A stretch of DNA of 64,000 nt from positions 186,001 to 250,000 of the forward strand of contig CAWIDE010000002.1 of assembly GCA_963834715.1 (NCBI GenBank), written 5' to 3'. Under the pieces are notes generated by a model. That model was not told where the DNA came from, ran no database searches, and saw nothing but the letters and a program-made list of their open reading frames with translations. Of the stretch, positions 47,092-55,198 are shown piece after piece; position 1 is the first letter of the stretch, and each line of letters begins with the position of its first letter. A program made the translations under genes and the position numbers. This stretch comes from CAVSUZ01 sp963834715. Its GTDB lineage: Bacteria > Pseudomonadota > Alphaproteobacteria > Acetobacterales > Acetobacteraceae.

Positions 47092-47734
47092 CGGTGCCAG
47101 CCTTCACGATCCACCCCGCGACCAGCCAGCCCATGAGGCTCCCGCCGATCTCCGACCTGCTCCTCGCAACGCCGGCCATCGCCCGGCCGCCATCAGATCG
47201 TTGCAGGCTCGCTGTGCTGCCAACCTGTTCGAGCCGCACCCCCGCGTGAAGTGGCGTCCATTCATAGGCGACAAGGCGGCGGGTAAGATCAGGATCGACC
47301 CTGGCGGCCAGGACAAGTCTGGCGGTTACCCATTCAAGCGGCGCGGTGGATATCATCCACTCTTCGGTTAACGAACGAGAGCTCCGCTCCTTTAGTACCA
47401 CCTTGACCATTTCACCCGCTTCGGGACAGAACACGATGCGTTCCCCACCATCAGTCGATCCACGCCTGTAAGTGCCTGCGCGGATAGCGGCGATGACCAC
47501 TCGATTGATGCCGAGATCGCGCAACTCCCTGTCGCTCATGCCAGCGAGTTCTGGCATGTCCCTATATAAACTCATCCATCTTTTCAGGCGCCGGATCAGT
47601 TTATGGTAAAATGCGCTGGTGACCGTGGACCCAACGCAGGCAACAGAAACAACAAGCGACCACCCGCTACGAAATATTGCCGCACCGTTTGCCCCCAACA
47701 CGCCGGACCCAACGCGGTTTCCAAAAGTGGTCAT
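47060..47734 (-). CDS. DUF1127 (YjiS-like) protein with long C-terminal extension
   Basis: The conserved block 'LIRRLKRWMSLYRDMPELAG' and 'MSDRELRDLGINRVVIAAIR' is the DUF1127/YjiS domain, an Arg-rich helical segment found in small proteins implicated in RNA or phosphate-related processes in rhizobia. Here it is followed by about 140 further residues ('VFCPEAGEMVKVVLKERSSR', 'WVTARLVLAARVDPDLTRRL') of unknown kind, which is unusual: most members have 45-90 residues. Start uncertain: ATG at 47734 (GGAGTAG upstream), another at 47773, or at 47575 inside the domain. Confidence 0.6.
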   Translation of the reverse strand: MTTFGNRVGSGVLGANGAAIFRSGWSLVVSVACVGSTVTSAFYHKLIRRLKRWMSLYRDMPELAGMSDRELRDLGINRVVIAAIRAGTYRRGSTDGGERIVFCPEAGEMVKVVLKERSSRSLTEEWMISTAPLEWVTARLVLAARVDPDLTRRLVAYEWTPLHAGVRLEQVGSTASLQRSDGGRAMAGVARSRSEIGGSLMGWLVAGWIVKAGTAGDVTNVIGM

Positions 47735-47962
47735 CGGAGCTCTACTCCCTTGGCTTCGGCTGCATGACCGCAACCGGCAGCATCTTCATGAAAAGGGTCT
47801 TCTCGTTTCCTATTACACCGAATGCCGGACGTCGCAGGAAACTTCTGGATGGTGTTCTGCCCCGCGGCGGCCCCACCGCCGCTGAAATGCTTCAGACCCT
47901 CATGCGGCAAGCTCGTCCACGCCCGCTTAACACCCGCCTGTACGGTGCCGTACAGTCATCAA

Positions 47963-48215
47963 ATGAGCACGATGCGTAAAGGCGCGGAGGAGGCCCGCAA
48001 CCAGCTCCATGATCTCCTCACTGCGGCGGAACGGGGCCAATCAACCATCATCACCAGACATGGCCACCCCGTTGCAGCGCTGGTCCCAATCGAAGCCTAT
48101 GGCATGGCTGTGCGCCAGCAGCCGTTGATACCGGTTGCAGGGGTCTGGCCGAGGATTGTGGGGAAAGCAAAGCAGCCGCACCCTCAGCAGGCTGCGTGCC
48201 GAATGGAACCGCTAG
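47963..48215 (+). pseudogene. Phd/YefM-type antitoxin, frameshifted
   Basis: From the ATG at 47963: 'KGAEEARNQLHDLLTAAERG' and 'QSTIITRHGHPVAALVPIEA', the DNA-binding half of a Phd-type antitoxin. Near 48145 the frame changes and the proper C-terminus 'LWGKQSSRTLSRLRAEWNR' follows to a TAG at 48213. This C-terminal helix normally covers the toxin's active site. One indel separates the two. The end overlaps the toxin ATG (48203) by 13 bases, the usual coupling. Confidence 0.65.
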
Positions 48216-48627
48216 CGTTTCAAGACCTACCACAAGACGCGCTGGTCCTCATCGGCGCCGCCCCAACCATCTATATCCTGGAAGGACACGCGAAATTCGC
48301 CCGGCAATTCATGCCGCTCTTCGAGGCGCATGCCCACGCCGCCTGCGCTTCGCCGTCACGACCATTACGATCGCCAAAGTACTCACCGGCCCGCTGCAGT
48401 CAAACGATGAGGCCCTCGCGCGCCGTTCCCGGGCAATCTTCAAATCATGGCAATCTGTGCCGCTCGACATCGATATTGCAGAAAGCGCGGCGAGGCTGCG
48501 GGCCTCACTCCGTCTCAGGATGGCAGATGCTGTTCAGGCGGCAAGCGCTCTTGCCATCAACGCCGCTGCCCTGGTGACCCACGATCGCGATTTCTCTCGC
48601 GTGCACGCGCTGCGCAGAATCTCCTGA
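48203..48627 (+). pseudogene. PIN-domain (VapC-like) toxin, frameshifted, first catalytic Asp lost
   Basis: From the ATG at 48203: 'LPQDALVLIGAAPTIYILEG' and 'HAKFARQFMPLFEAH', then after a shift near 48345 'RLRFAVTTITIAKVLTGPLQ', 'DIDIAESAARLRASLRLRMA', 'DAVQAASALAINAAALVTHD' and 'RDFSRV'. PIN RNases need an Asp in the first strand, usually 'LIDTAP'; here it reads LIGAAP. The later Asp residues are kept. Both the substitution and the frameshift point to a dead toxin. Confidence 0.65.
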
Positions 48628-48766
48628 TTAGGTGGACCTCCGTCTCCCCGCGTGAACCCTCCTAAGCTCCGCCCCCCACTCTCGCCATCAACCACGCCGC
48701 CCCTTGCATCCCACCCCCCTTCTCGCTACCTATCCGTACACAATCATCTTCCGCTACTGCACGGAG

Positions 48767-48792
48767 GGTGGCCTTAACGGGCCGCCTTTTTT
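48767..48792 (+). terminator. leader terminator hairpin before rimP
   Basis: GGTGGCC (48767-48773) pairs with GGCCGCC (48780-48786) around TTAACG, followed by six T (48787-48792). It lies directly before the rimP start at 48794, in the leader of the rimP-nusA-infB operon. Conserved premature terminators in this position are known from rimP leaders and fit attenuation control by NusA. Confidence 0.65.
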
Positions 48793-48793
48793 A

Positions 48794-49306
48794 TTGGCCG
48801 AAGCACAAACCGAACGCCTGGAAGCCAGGATCGCCGCTATCGTCGAACCCACCCTGACGGACATGGGCTATGAGCTTGTGCGCGTCGCCATCTCTGGCCG
48901 GGAGCACCTCACTGTCCAGATCATGGCCGACCGGACCGACGGCACCCCCATCACCATCCAGGACTGCGAAGACATCAGCTACGCCCTCGGCGCCGTCCTC
49001 GACGTCGAAGACCCCATCAGATCGGCCTGGAACCTGGAAATCAGTTCCCCGGGCATTGACCGCCCACTGACCCGCCCCAAAGACTGGAACCGGTTCGCCG
49101 GCCATCTCGCCCGCGCCGAAACCACCTACCCTATCGCCGGCCGGCGCCGTTTCTCCGGCATCGCTCTCGGCGCCGACGAGCAAGCCGCTCGCCTCCGCCT
49201 CGACGACGGCTCGGAAGTCGCCCTGCCGCTCATCGACATCCGCCGCGCCAAGCTCGTGCTGACCGAGGCACTGATCGCCGCAACCGCCCAACATAAAACC
49301 AACTAG
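48794..49306 (+). CDS. rimP: ribosome maturation factor RimP
   Basis: 170 residues from a TTG at 48794, directly after the terminator-like hairpin. No ribosome site is visible; the open frame extends back to 48704 but that part would read through the hairpin. 'RIAAIVEPTLTDMGYELVRV', 'QDCEDISYALGAVLDVEDPI' and 'WNLEISSPGIDRPLTRPKDW' are the standard RimP landmarks (N-terminal alpha/beta domain, then SH3-like domain). It assists 30S subunit assembly. First gene of the operon; nusA begins 10 bases later. Intact. Confidence 0.9.
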   Translation: MAEAQTERLEARIAAIVEPTLTDMGYELVRVAISGREHLTVQIMADRTDGTPITIQDCEDISYALGAVLDVEDPIRSAWNLEISSPGIDRPLTRPKDWNRFAGHLARAETTYPIAGRRRFSGIALGADEQAARLRLDDGSEVALPLIDIRRAKLVLTEALIAATAQHKTN

Positions 49307-49315
49307 AGGAACACC

Positions 49316-50852
49316 ATGGATACCGCTGTCTCCCGTCCCGAACTGCTGCTGGTCGCGGACGCGGTCGCACGAGAAAAATCTATTGACCGCGAGGAAGTGA
49401 TCGAGGCGATGGAGCAGGCCATCCAAAAGGCTGGCCGCGCCAAGTACGGGCACGAAAAGGACATCCGCGCTACCATCGACCGCAAGAGCGGCGACGTCCG
49501 CCTCTCCCGCTGGACCGAAGTCGTGGATACCGTCGAAAACGAGGAAACCCAGATCCCCGTCAATATCGCCCGTAAATTCAAACCCGAAATCAAGGTCGGC
49601 GAGTATATCGTCGATCCCCTTCCGCCTATCGATTTCGGCCGCATCGCCGCCCAGACCGCCAAGCAGGTCATCGTCCAGCGTGTCCGCGAATACGAACGCA
49701 AACGCCAGTACCGAGGAGTTCAAGGACCGCGTCGGCGAAATCGTCAACGGCACCGTCAAGCGCACCGAGTACGGCAACCTCATGGTCGATCTCGGCCGCG
49801 CCGAGGCGTTGCTCCGCCGCGACGAACTCATCCCGCGCGAAAACTTCCGCAACGGCGACCGTGTCCGCGCCTACATCTATGATGTCCGCGAGGAACCCCG
49901 CGGCCCGCAGATCTTCCTCTCTCGCACCCACCCGGGCTTCCTCGCCAAGTTGTTCGCCCAGGAAGTGCCGGAAATCTACGACGGCATCATCGAGATCAAG
50001 GCCGTCGCCCGCGACCCCGGATCCCGCGCGAAAATGGCCGTAATCAGCCGCGATTCCTCCATCGACCCTGTTGGCGCCTGCGTCGGCATGCGCGGCTCCC
50101 GCGTTCAGGCCGTGGTGCAGGAACTCCAGGGCGAAAAGATCGACATCATCCCCTGGTCCCCCCAGGCCGCCACCTTCGTCGTCAACGCTCTCGCCCCGGC
50201 CGAGGTCACCAAGGTCGTCATGGACGAGGAGTTGGGGCGTGTCGAAGTCGTCGTCCCCGACGACCAGCTCTCGCTCGCCATTGGCCGCCGCGGCCAGAAC
50301 GTCCGCCTTGCCTCTCAGCTCACCCGCTGGGACATCGACATCCTGACCGAGGCCGAGGAAAGCGAGCGCCGCCAGGAGGAGTTCCGCCGCCGCAGCTCGC
50401 TGTTCGTCGAAGCGCTCGATGTGGACGATGTGATCGCGGGCCTGCTTGTTACCGAAGGCTTCGGCTCGGTCGAAGAGCTCGCCTACACCCCGCCCGAGGA
50501 GCTCGCTGCCATCGAAGGCTTCGATGAAAACATTGCTGCCGAGCTCATCCGCCGGGCCGAGAACTTCCTCGCCCGCCGCGACACCGAACTCGACGAGAGG
50601 CGCCGCGAACTGGGGGTGTCCGACGAAATCGCCGCCCTCGAGCCCTTCACCCCCGCCATGCTCGTCGCCCTGGGTGAGAAGGGCGTAAAGACCCTCGACG
50701 ACCTCGCCGACCTGGCCTCCGACGAACTGATCGAAATTGTCGGCCCCGAGGCGATGGACGAGGAAACCGCCAACACCATCATCATGTCAGCGCGCGCCCA
50801 CTGGTTCGAGGACGGACAGGCCCCGGAGGAGGCCCATCACGAGTTAGATTGA
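49316..50852 (+). pseudogene. nusA: transcription factor NusA, one frameshift
   Basis: First frame (49316 to about 49710): NusA N-terminal RNA-polymerase-binding domain 'DREEVIEAMEQAIQKAGRAK' to 'QVIVQRVREYERKRQY'. One extra base (in TACCGAG near 49711) then shifts the frame, and the rest follows: 'EEFKDRVGEIVNGTVKRTEY' (S1 domain), 'GPQIFLSRTHPGFLAKLFAQ' (KH1), 'WSPQAATFVVNALAPAEVTK' (KH2), and two acidic C-terminal repeats ('EELAAIEGFDENIAAELIRR', 'ALGEKGVKTLDDLADLASDE'). Deleting the base restores 'RQYEEFKDRVGEIV' perfectly. NusA is essential in most bacteria, so a sequence error is the simplest explanation. Confidence 0.9.
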
Positions 50853-50853
50853 T

Positions 50854-51489
50854 TTGACCTACACCTCTCCCGCGAGCGGGAGAGGTCGGCGCGAAGCGCC
50901 GGGTGAGGACGACGGCCCGCTCCGCCGCTGCATCGTCACCCGCGAGCAACTGCCCAAGGAACGCATGATCCGCTTCGTCCTCGGCCCCGACCGCGAACTC
51001 GTCCCCGATCTCAGCGCACGCCTGCCCGGACGCGGCATGTGGTTGAGTGCACGCGCGGATGTGTTACATATGGCGTGCGTGCGGGGAGCCTTTTCACGAG
51101 CAGCGCGCGGTACGGTGCACGTCCCGCCCGATCTCGAAACCAGGATCAGGACAGGACTGGAGCGCCGCATAACGGAACTCCTCGGTCTAGCCCGCCGCGC
51201 GGGACAGGCCGTTGCAGGATTCGAAAAAGTCCGGGAGTGGTTGCGAAACGGCCGTGCCGAACTCATTCTCCAGGCCGCCGATGGCAGCCCGGAGGAGCGC
51301 CGCCGCCTCACAAGCGGCGCAACCGAAGTGCCCGTGGCCGCGCCGCTCTCCGCAGCGGCTCTGGGGACGATCTTCGGCCGAGAGCGAACGGTCCACGCAG
51401 CGATCGCGCCAGGAAACCTGGCCCACACGCTGCGCACCCAATGCGAAAAACTTGCCGGGCTCTCCGGTCCGGCCGCACAAGTGGTATAG
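50854..51489 (+). CDS. ylxR: YlxR/L7Ae fusion RNA-binding protein, with repeat-encoded N-terminus
   Basis: 211 residues. YlxR (DUF448) domain 'PLRRCIVTREQLPKERMIRF' with the conserved 'GRGMWLSARADVLHMA' loop, then a ribosomal protein L7Ae-like domain 'RITELLGLARRAGQAVAGFE'. Such proteins sit between nusA and infB in alphaproteobacteria and act on RNA or on RNase P; the exact role is not settled. The TTG at 50854 is the only available start: copy 5 of the palindromic repeat (encoding 'YTSPASGRGRREAPGEDD') lies between it and the domain, and no in-frame start follows the repeat. So the repeat is translated. Confidence 0.85.
   Translation: MTYTSPASGRGRREAPGEDDGPLRRCIVTREQLPKERMIRFVLGPDRELVPDLSARLPGRGMWLSARADVLHMACVRGAFSRAARGTVHVPPDLETRIRTGLERRITELLGLARRAGQAVAGFEKVREWLRNGRAELILQAADGSPEERRRLTSGATEVPVAAPLSAAALGTIFGRERTVHAAIAPGNLAHTLRTQCEKLAGLSGPAAQVV
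50864..50909. repeat. palindromic interspersed element, copy 5 (inside ylxR)
   Basis: CCTCTCCCGCGAGCGGGAG, AGGTCGGCGCGAAGCGCCGG, GTGAGG. In the same reading frame as the copy in ybgC, giving the same peptide SGRGRREAPGE. Confidence 0.85.
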
Positions 51490-51519
51490 ACGACAGACAG
51501 TTTCGGTAGGCGGTATCAA

Positions 51520-54282
51520 TTGAGCGAAGGTAACGATCAGGAACAAAACAAGGGCCGGCTGTCCCTGCGTCCGGCGGCTCGCCTCGAGCTTGGGCGCACC
51601 GTGGATGCCGGCTCAGTCCGGCAGAGCTTCAGTCACGGCCGCTCCAAAGTCGTGCAGGTCGAGGTGCGGAAAAAGCGCGCCCCAGGCCCAGCAACCCCGG
51701 GCACCGGCCCCACTCCGGCGACCGGCCCCTCTGGCGCGCCCGCCGCGCGCGGCCCCGCCCAACCCGGCGCCCGCCCGGGCACTCCCGGCGGCCGTCCGCT
51801 GACCGCCGGCGAACTCGCCGCCCGCCAGCGCGCCCTCGAGCTGCAGCGCGAACAGGCTAAGCGTGAAGCCGAACTTCGCGAGCAGGAAAAAATCTCCATC
51901 CGCTCAGCGGCCGAGGAAGCCCGCCGCCTCGAGGCAGAAGCCCGCAAAGCCGCCGAACAAGAAGCCCGCCTCCAGGCAGAAGAGGACGCCCTTCGCGAGT
52001 CCGAAGAAGTTCCGCACGAACAGGAGGAAGCAGCCCCCCAACCTGCCGAGGCCGCTGCCGGGCCGGTCGAGGCAGGCCAGGCAGAACCCGTGCAAGTCGA
52101 AGCACGAGCCGCGCCTCGCCAGGCCTCCGCCCCACGCCAGGAAGTCCGCCCGGCTCGGCCCGCGCCCACCCAAGCCAGGCCGCAACAGCGGCCACCGCAA
52201 GCCCGCCCGCCCGGCACCGCGGCCGCGGCACCTCCAAAACCCACCGAAACTCTCCGCCTGCGCGCGGGCGGCAAGCCCCTCGGCGCCGAGGAAGAGGACG
52301 AAACCCGCCCCGCACGCCGCGCCCCTGGCGCCGGCGCCCGCAAGACCCCAGCCGTCGCCCCCAAGAAGGGGACGGACACCGGCCGCCGCGCCGGCCGCAT
52401 CGACGTACAGGCCGCCCTCGAAGGCGATGACGAGCGCGTCCGCAGCCTCGCCTCCCTCCGCCGCCAGCGCGACCGCGAACGCCGCCAGGCGGAGCTCGAA
52501 CGCCTCCGCTCCCAACAGGTCCGCGTCGTCCGCGAGGTGATCCTGCCAGACCAGATTACCGTGCAGGAACTCGCTAACCGCATGGCCGTCCGCGGCGCCG
52601 AGGTGATCAAGTCGCTCATGAAGCTCGGCGTCATGGCCACCATCACCCAGGGCATCGACGCCGACACCGCCGAGCTGGTCGTGCAGGAGTTCGGCCATCG
52701 CGCCCGCCGCGTTTCCGAGTCCGACGTCGAACTTGGCCTGGAGGGGGCTGCCGATACCGAGGCCGAGCTGCATTCCCGCCCGCCCGTCGTCACTGTCATG
52801 GGTCACGTCGATCACGGCAAGACCAGTCTGCTCGACGCGCTCCGCCAGACCGACGTCGCCGCCAGGGAAGCCGGCGGCATCACCCAGCACATCGGCGCCT
52901 ACCAGGTCCTCACCGGGGGCGGCCACCGCATCACCTTCATCGACACGCCCGGCCACGAGGCCTTCACCGCCATGCGTGCCCGCGGCGCCAGCGTCACCGA
53001 CATCGTCGTGCTGGTCGTTGCCGCCGATGATGGCGTGATGCCCCAGACCATCGAGGCGATCAAACATGCCAAGGCGGCCAGCGCCCCGATCGTCGTCGCC
53101 ATTAACAAGATGGACCGTCCCGACGCCAACCCCGACCGCGTGCGCCAGGAACTCCTGAGCCATGAGGTTATAGTCGAGGAAATGGGCGGCGACACCCAGT
53201 CGGTCGAAGTCTCCGCCCTCAAGCACACCGGGCTCGATGAGCTCGAAGAAGCCATCGCGCTGCAGGCCGAAATCCTCGACCTCAGGGCCAACCCCGACCG
53301 CCCGGCCGAGGGCACTGTTATCGAAAGCCGCCTCGACCGCGGCCGCGGCCCCGTTGCCACCATCCTGGTCCAGAAGGGCACCCTCCACCAGGGCGACATC
53401 GTCGTGGCCGGTTCCGAGTGGGGCCGCGTTCGCGCTATGCTCGACGACAAGGGCCGCAGCCTGCACGACGCTGAACCCTCCATGCCGGTCGAAATCCTCG
53501 GCCTGGCCGGCGTCCCCTCGGCCGGCGAACCCTTCGTCGTGGTCGAAAACGAAGGCCGCGCCCGCGAAATCACCGAATTCCGCACCCGCCGCACACGCGA
53601 GAAGCAGGCCGCCGGCAACCTCGCCGCCCGCGGCACCCTCGATCAGATGCTGGCCCGCATCGCCGCCGGCGAGCAGAAAGAGGTCGCCGTCGTCATCAAA
53701 GCCGACGTGCAGGGCAGCGCCGAGGCCATCCAGGCCGTCGTCTCCAAGCAGTCAACCGATGAGGTCAAGGTCCGTGTGCTGCTTTCCGGCGTCGGCCAAA
53801 TCACCGAAAGCGACGTACAGCTTGCCCACGCGTCAAAGGCGGTGATGGTCGCCTTCAATGTCCGCGCCACCGCCCAGGCCCGCGAGCTCGCTCAGCGTGA
53901 CGGGGTCGATATCCGCTACTACTCGATCATCTACGAGGTCGCCGACGACATCGAGCAGCTCGTCAGGGGCAAGACTGCGCCCAAGGCGCGCGAGCGGTTC
54001 CTGGGCTACGCCGAGGTCCGCCAGGTCTTCACCATCACCAAGGTCGGCAAGGTCGCCGGCTGCATGGTCACCGAAGGCGTGGTCAAGCGCGGCGCCGGCG
54101 TCCGCCTGCTGCGCGACGGCGTGGTAATCCACACCGGCGAGCTCACTCAGCTCAAGCGCTTTAAGGACGACGTCCGCGAGGTCGCCCGCGGCTACGAATG
54201 CGGTCTCTCCTTCGCCAACTTTCACGACCTCCAGGAGGGCGACGTCGTCGAGTGCTATGAAACCGAGATGGTCCCTGCCTGA
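51520..54282 (+). CDS. infB: translation initiation factor IF-2
   Basis: 920 residues from a TTG at 51520. A long charged/Pro-Ala-rich N-terminal part (to about residue 320), IF2N-like 'ILPDQITVQELANRMAVRGA', then the GTPase domain with G1 'GHVDHGKTSLLD' (residues 428-439), G3 'DTPGHEAFTAM', G4 'NKMD' and G5 'SALK', and C-terminal domains binding initiator tRNA ('RFLGYAEVRQVFTITKVGKV'). It brings fMet-tRNA to the 30S subunit and promotes subunit joining. Intact. A second, weak start is not needed, though internal starts are common in this gene. Confidence 0.95.
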   Translation: MSEGNDQEQNKGRLSLRPAARLELGRTVDAGSVRQSFSHGRSKVVQVEVRKKRAPGPATPGTGPTPATGPSGAPAARGPAQPGARPGTPGGRPLTAGELAARQRALELQREQAKREAELREQEKISIRSAAEEARRLEAEARKAAEQEARLQAEEDALRESEEVPHEQEEAAPQPAEAAAGPVEAGQAEPVQVEARAAPRQASAPRQEVRPARPAPTQARPQQRPPQARPPGTAAAAPPKPTETLRLRAGGKPLGAEEEDETRPARRAPGAGARKTPAVAPKKGTDTGRRAGRIDVQAALEGDDERVRSLASLRRQRDRERRQAELERLRSQQVRVVREVILPDQITVQELANRMAVRGAEVIKSLMKLGVMATITQGIDADTAELVVQEFGHRARRVSESDVELGLEGAADTEAELHSRPPVVTVMGHVDHGKTSLLDALRQTDVAAREAGGITQHIGAYQVLTGGGHRITFIDTPGHEAFTAMRARGASVTDIVVLVVAADDGVMPQTIEAIKHAKAASAPIVVAINKMDRPDANPDRVRQELLSHEVIVEEMGGDTQSVEVSALKHTGLDELEEAIALQAEILDLRANPDRPAEGTVIESRLDRGRGPVATILVQKGTLHQGDIVVAGSEWGRVRAMLDDKGRSLHDAEPSMPVEILGLAGVPSAGEPFVVVENEGRAREITEFRTRRTREKQAAGNLAARGTLDQMLARIAAGEQKEVAVVIKADVQGSAEAIQAVVSKQSTDEVKVRVLLSGVGQITESDVQLAHASKAVMVAFNVRATAQARELAQRDGVDIRYYSIIYEVADDIEQLVRGKTAPKARERFLGYAEVRQVFTITKVGKVAGCMVTEGVVKRGAGVRLLRDGVVIHTGELTQLKRFKDDVREVARGYECGLSFANFHDLQEGDVVECYETEMVPA

Positions 54283-54290
54283 TCCTCATC

Positions 54291-54324
54291 CGTCATGGCC
54301 GGGCCTGACCCGGCCATCCACGCA
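54291..54324. repeat. GTCATGGCCG-type palindromic repeat, copy B
   Basis: CGTCATGGCCGGGCCTGACC then CGGCCATCCACGCA; stem TGGCCGGG/CCCGGCCA. Lies between infB and rbfA, next to copy 6 of the other repeat family. Confidence 0.75.
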
Positions 54325-54347
54325 AGGACAACCCAGCGGCACCTTCG

Positions 54348-54400
54348 CCTCTCCCGCTAACGGGAGAGGCCGGCGCCCGGAGGGCGCCGGGTGAGGGCGC
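54348..54400. repeat. palindromic interspersed element, copy 6 (overlapping the rbfA start)
   Basis: CCTCTCCCGCTAACGGGAG, AGGCCGGCGCCC, GGAGGGCGCCGGGTGAGGG. Its final GTG (54391) is the rbfA start codon; its GGAGGG lies about 10 bases upstream and could serve as ribosome site. Confidence 0.8.
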
Positions 54401-54759
54401 CTCGCCAGCGCCAGCTCCGCGTCGCGGAAGAAATCCGCCACGTGCTCGCCGGCATCTTCATGCGCCACGAATTGCACGACCCCGAGCTGGGCCAGGAACA
54501 GATCACCGTTACCGAGGTCCGCATCGGCCCCGACCTGCGCCACGCCGTGGCCTTCGTCTCCCGCCTCGGCCGCTCCGACATTGACGCGCTGCTTCCCGCA
54601 CTGCGCCGCGCCACCCCGTTTCTGCGCGCCGAAGTGGCCCACGCGCTCCGGCTTAAATTCGCCCCCGAGCTGACCTTCCAGCCCGACCACGCGCTGGACC
54701 ACGCCATGGACATTGACCGCCTGCTCCACTCGCCCGACGTTGCCCGCGACTTGGGTTAG
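54391..54759 (+). CDS. rbfA: 30S ribosome-binding factor RbfA
   Basis: 122 residues. KH-like fold: 'RQRQLRVAEEIRHVLAGIFM' then 'DPELGQEQITVTEVRIGPDL', 'FVSRLGRSDIDALLPALRRA' and 'ELTFQPDHALDHAMDIDRLL'. It assists late 30S maturation and cold adaptation. The frame opens after a TAA 11 codons upstream and the only usable start is the GTG at 54391, which lies inside a palindromic repeat. So the repeat supplies the start codon. Last gene of the rimP-infB cluster seen here; truB and rpsO, its usual followers, are absent. Confidence 0.9.
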   Translation: MRAPRQRQLRVAEEIRHVLAGIFMRHELHDPELGQEQITVTEVRIGPDLRHAVAFVSRLGRSDIDALLPALRRATPFLRAEVAHALRLKFAPELTFQPDHALDHAMDIDRLLHSPDVARDLG

Positions 54760-54854
54760 ATTAGTCGCCCCTAAAAATGCAGTTGCGGCTAAGGCCAGGA
54801 CGGCTCCGGTATTTGCGGCTTGTCTCGTGGCACGATGAAGCCGCGAGATAACTG

Positions 54855-55094
54855 ATGGCGAATAGCAAATTCGCCCCACCCGTCCGTGGCTTCGTGCATG
54901 CTGGACTCGCTCAGCGCCCGGCAGAGGAGGTGCCGCACGTTTCCAGCGGTCTCCGTTATGACCTCATGACGGCGCAAGACGTTGGCATTCACGACAAGGT
55001 CTATGTTAATCGCGGCTATGAACCCTCCGCTGACCCTTACGGTTATCACGAAATGACCGACCTCAGCGGCTTGCCGCCACTACTTGGGTTATAG
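54855..55094 (+). CDS. hypothetical 79-residue protein
   Basis: ATG at 54855, weak ribosome site. Begins MANSKFAPPVRGFVHAGLAQ and continues 'RPAEEVPHVSSGLRYDLMTA' and 'KVYVNRGYEPSADPYGYHEM'. Soluble, Pro/Tyr-containing, no known motif. It lies alone between rbfA and nadQ. Not recognised; it may not be a gene. Confidence 0.3.
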   Translation: MANSKFAPPVRGFVHAGLAQRPAEEVPHVSSGLRYDLMTAQDVGIHDKVYVNRGYEPSADPYGYHEMTDLSGLPPLLGL

Positions 55095-55198
55095 CAGATG
55101 AAACAGATCTGCTGCTGGCGGGACAGGACTCTAAGCTCGGCCACGATCGGGCCGAAAACCTTCCTGCCTGCTCATGAGAACGCGTCCACAAAAGCCCG

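Noticed and set aside
49680..49720. Programmed frameshift as an explanation for nusA
   Set aside because: No slippery heptamer, no downstream structure was evident, and NusA is not known to use recoding; a single extra base explains the data better.
51904..53466. 520-codon minus-strand open frame inside infB
   Set aside because: Mirror of the infB reading frame, with low-complexity Gly/Ala/Asp/Val composition; no ribosome site or family.
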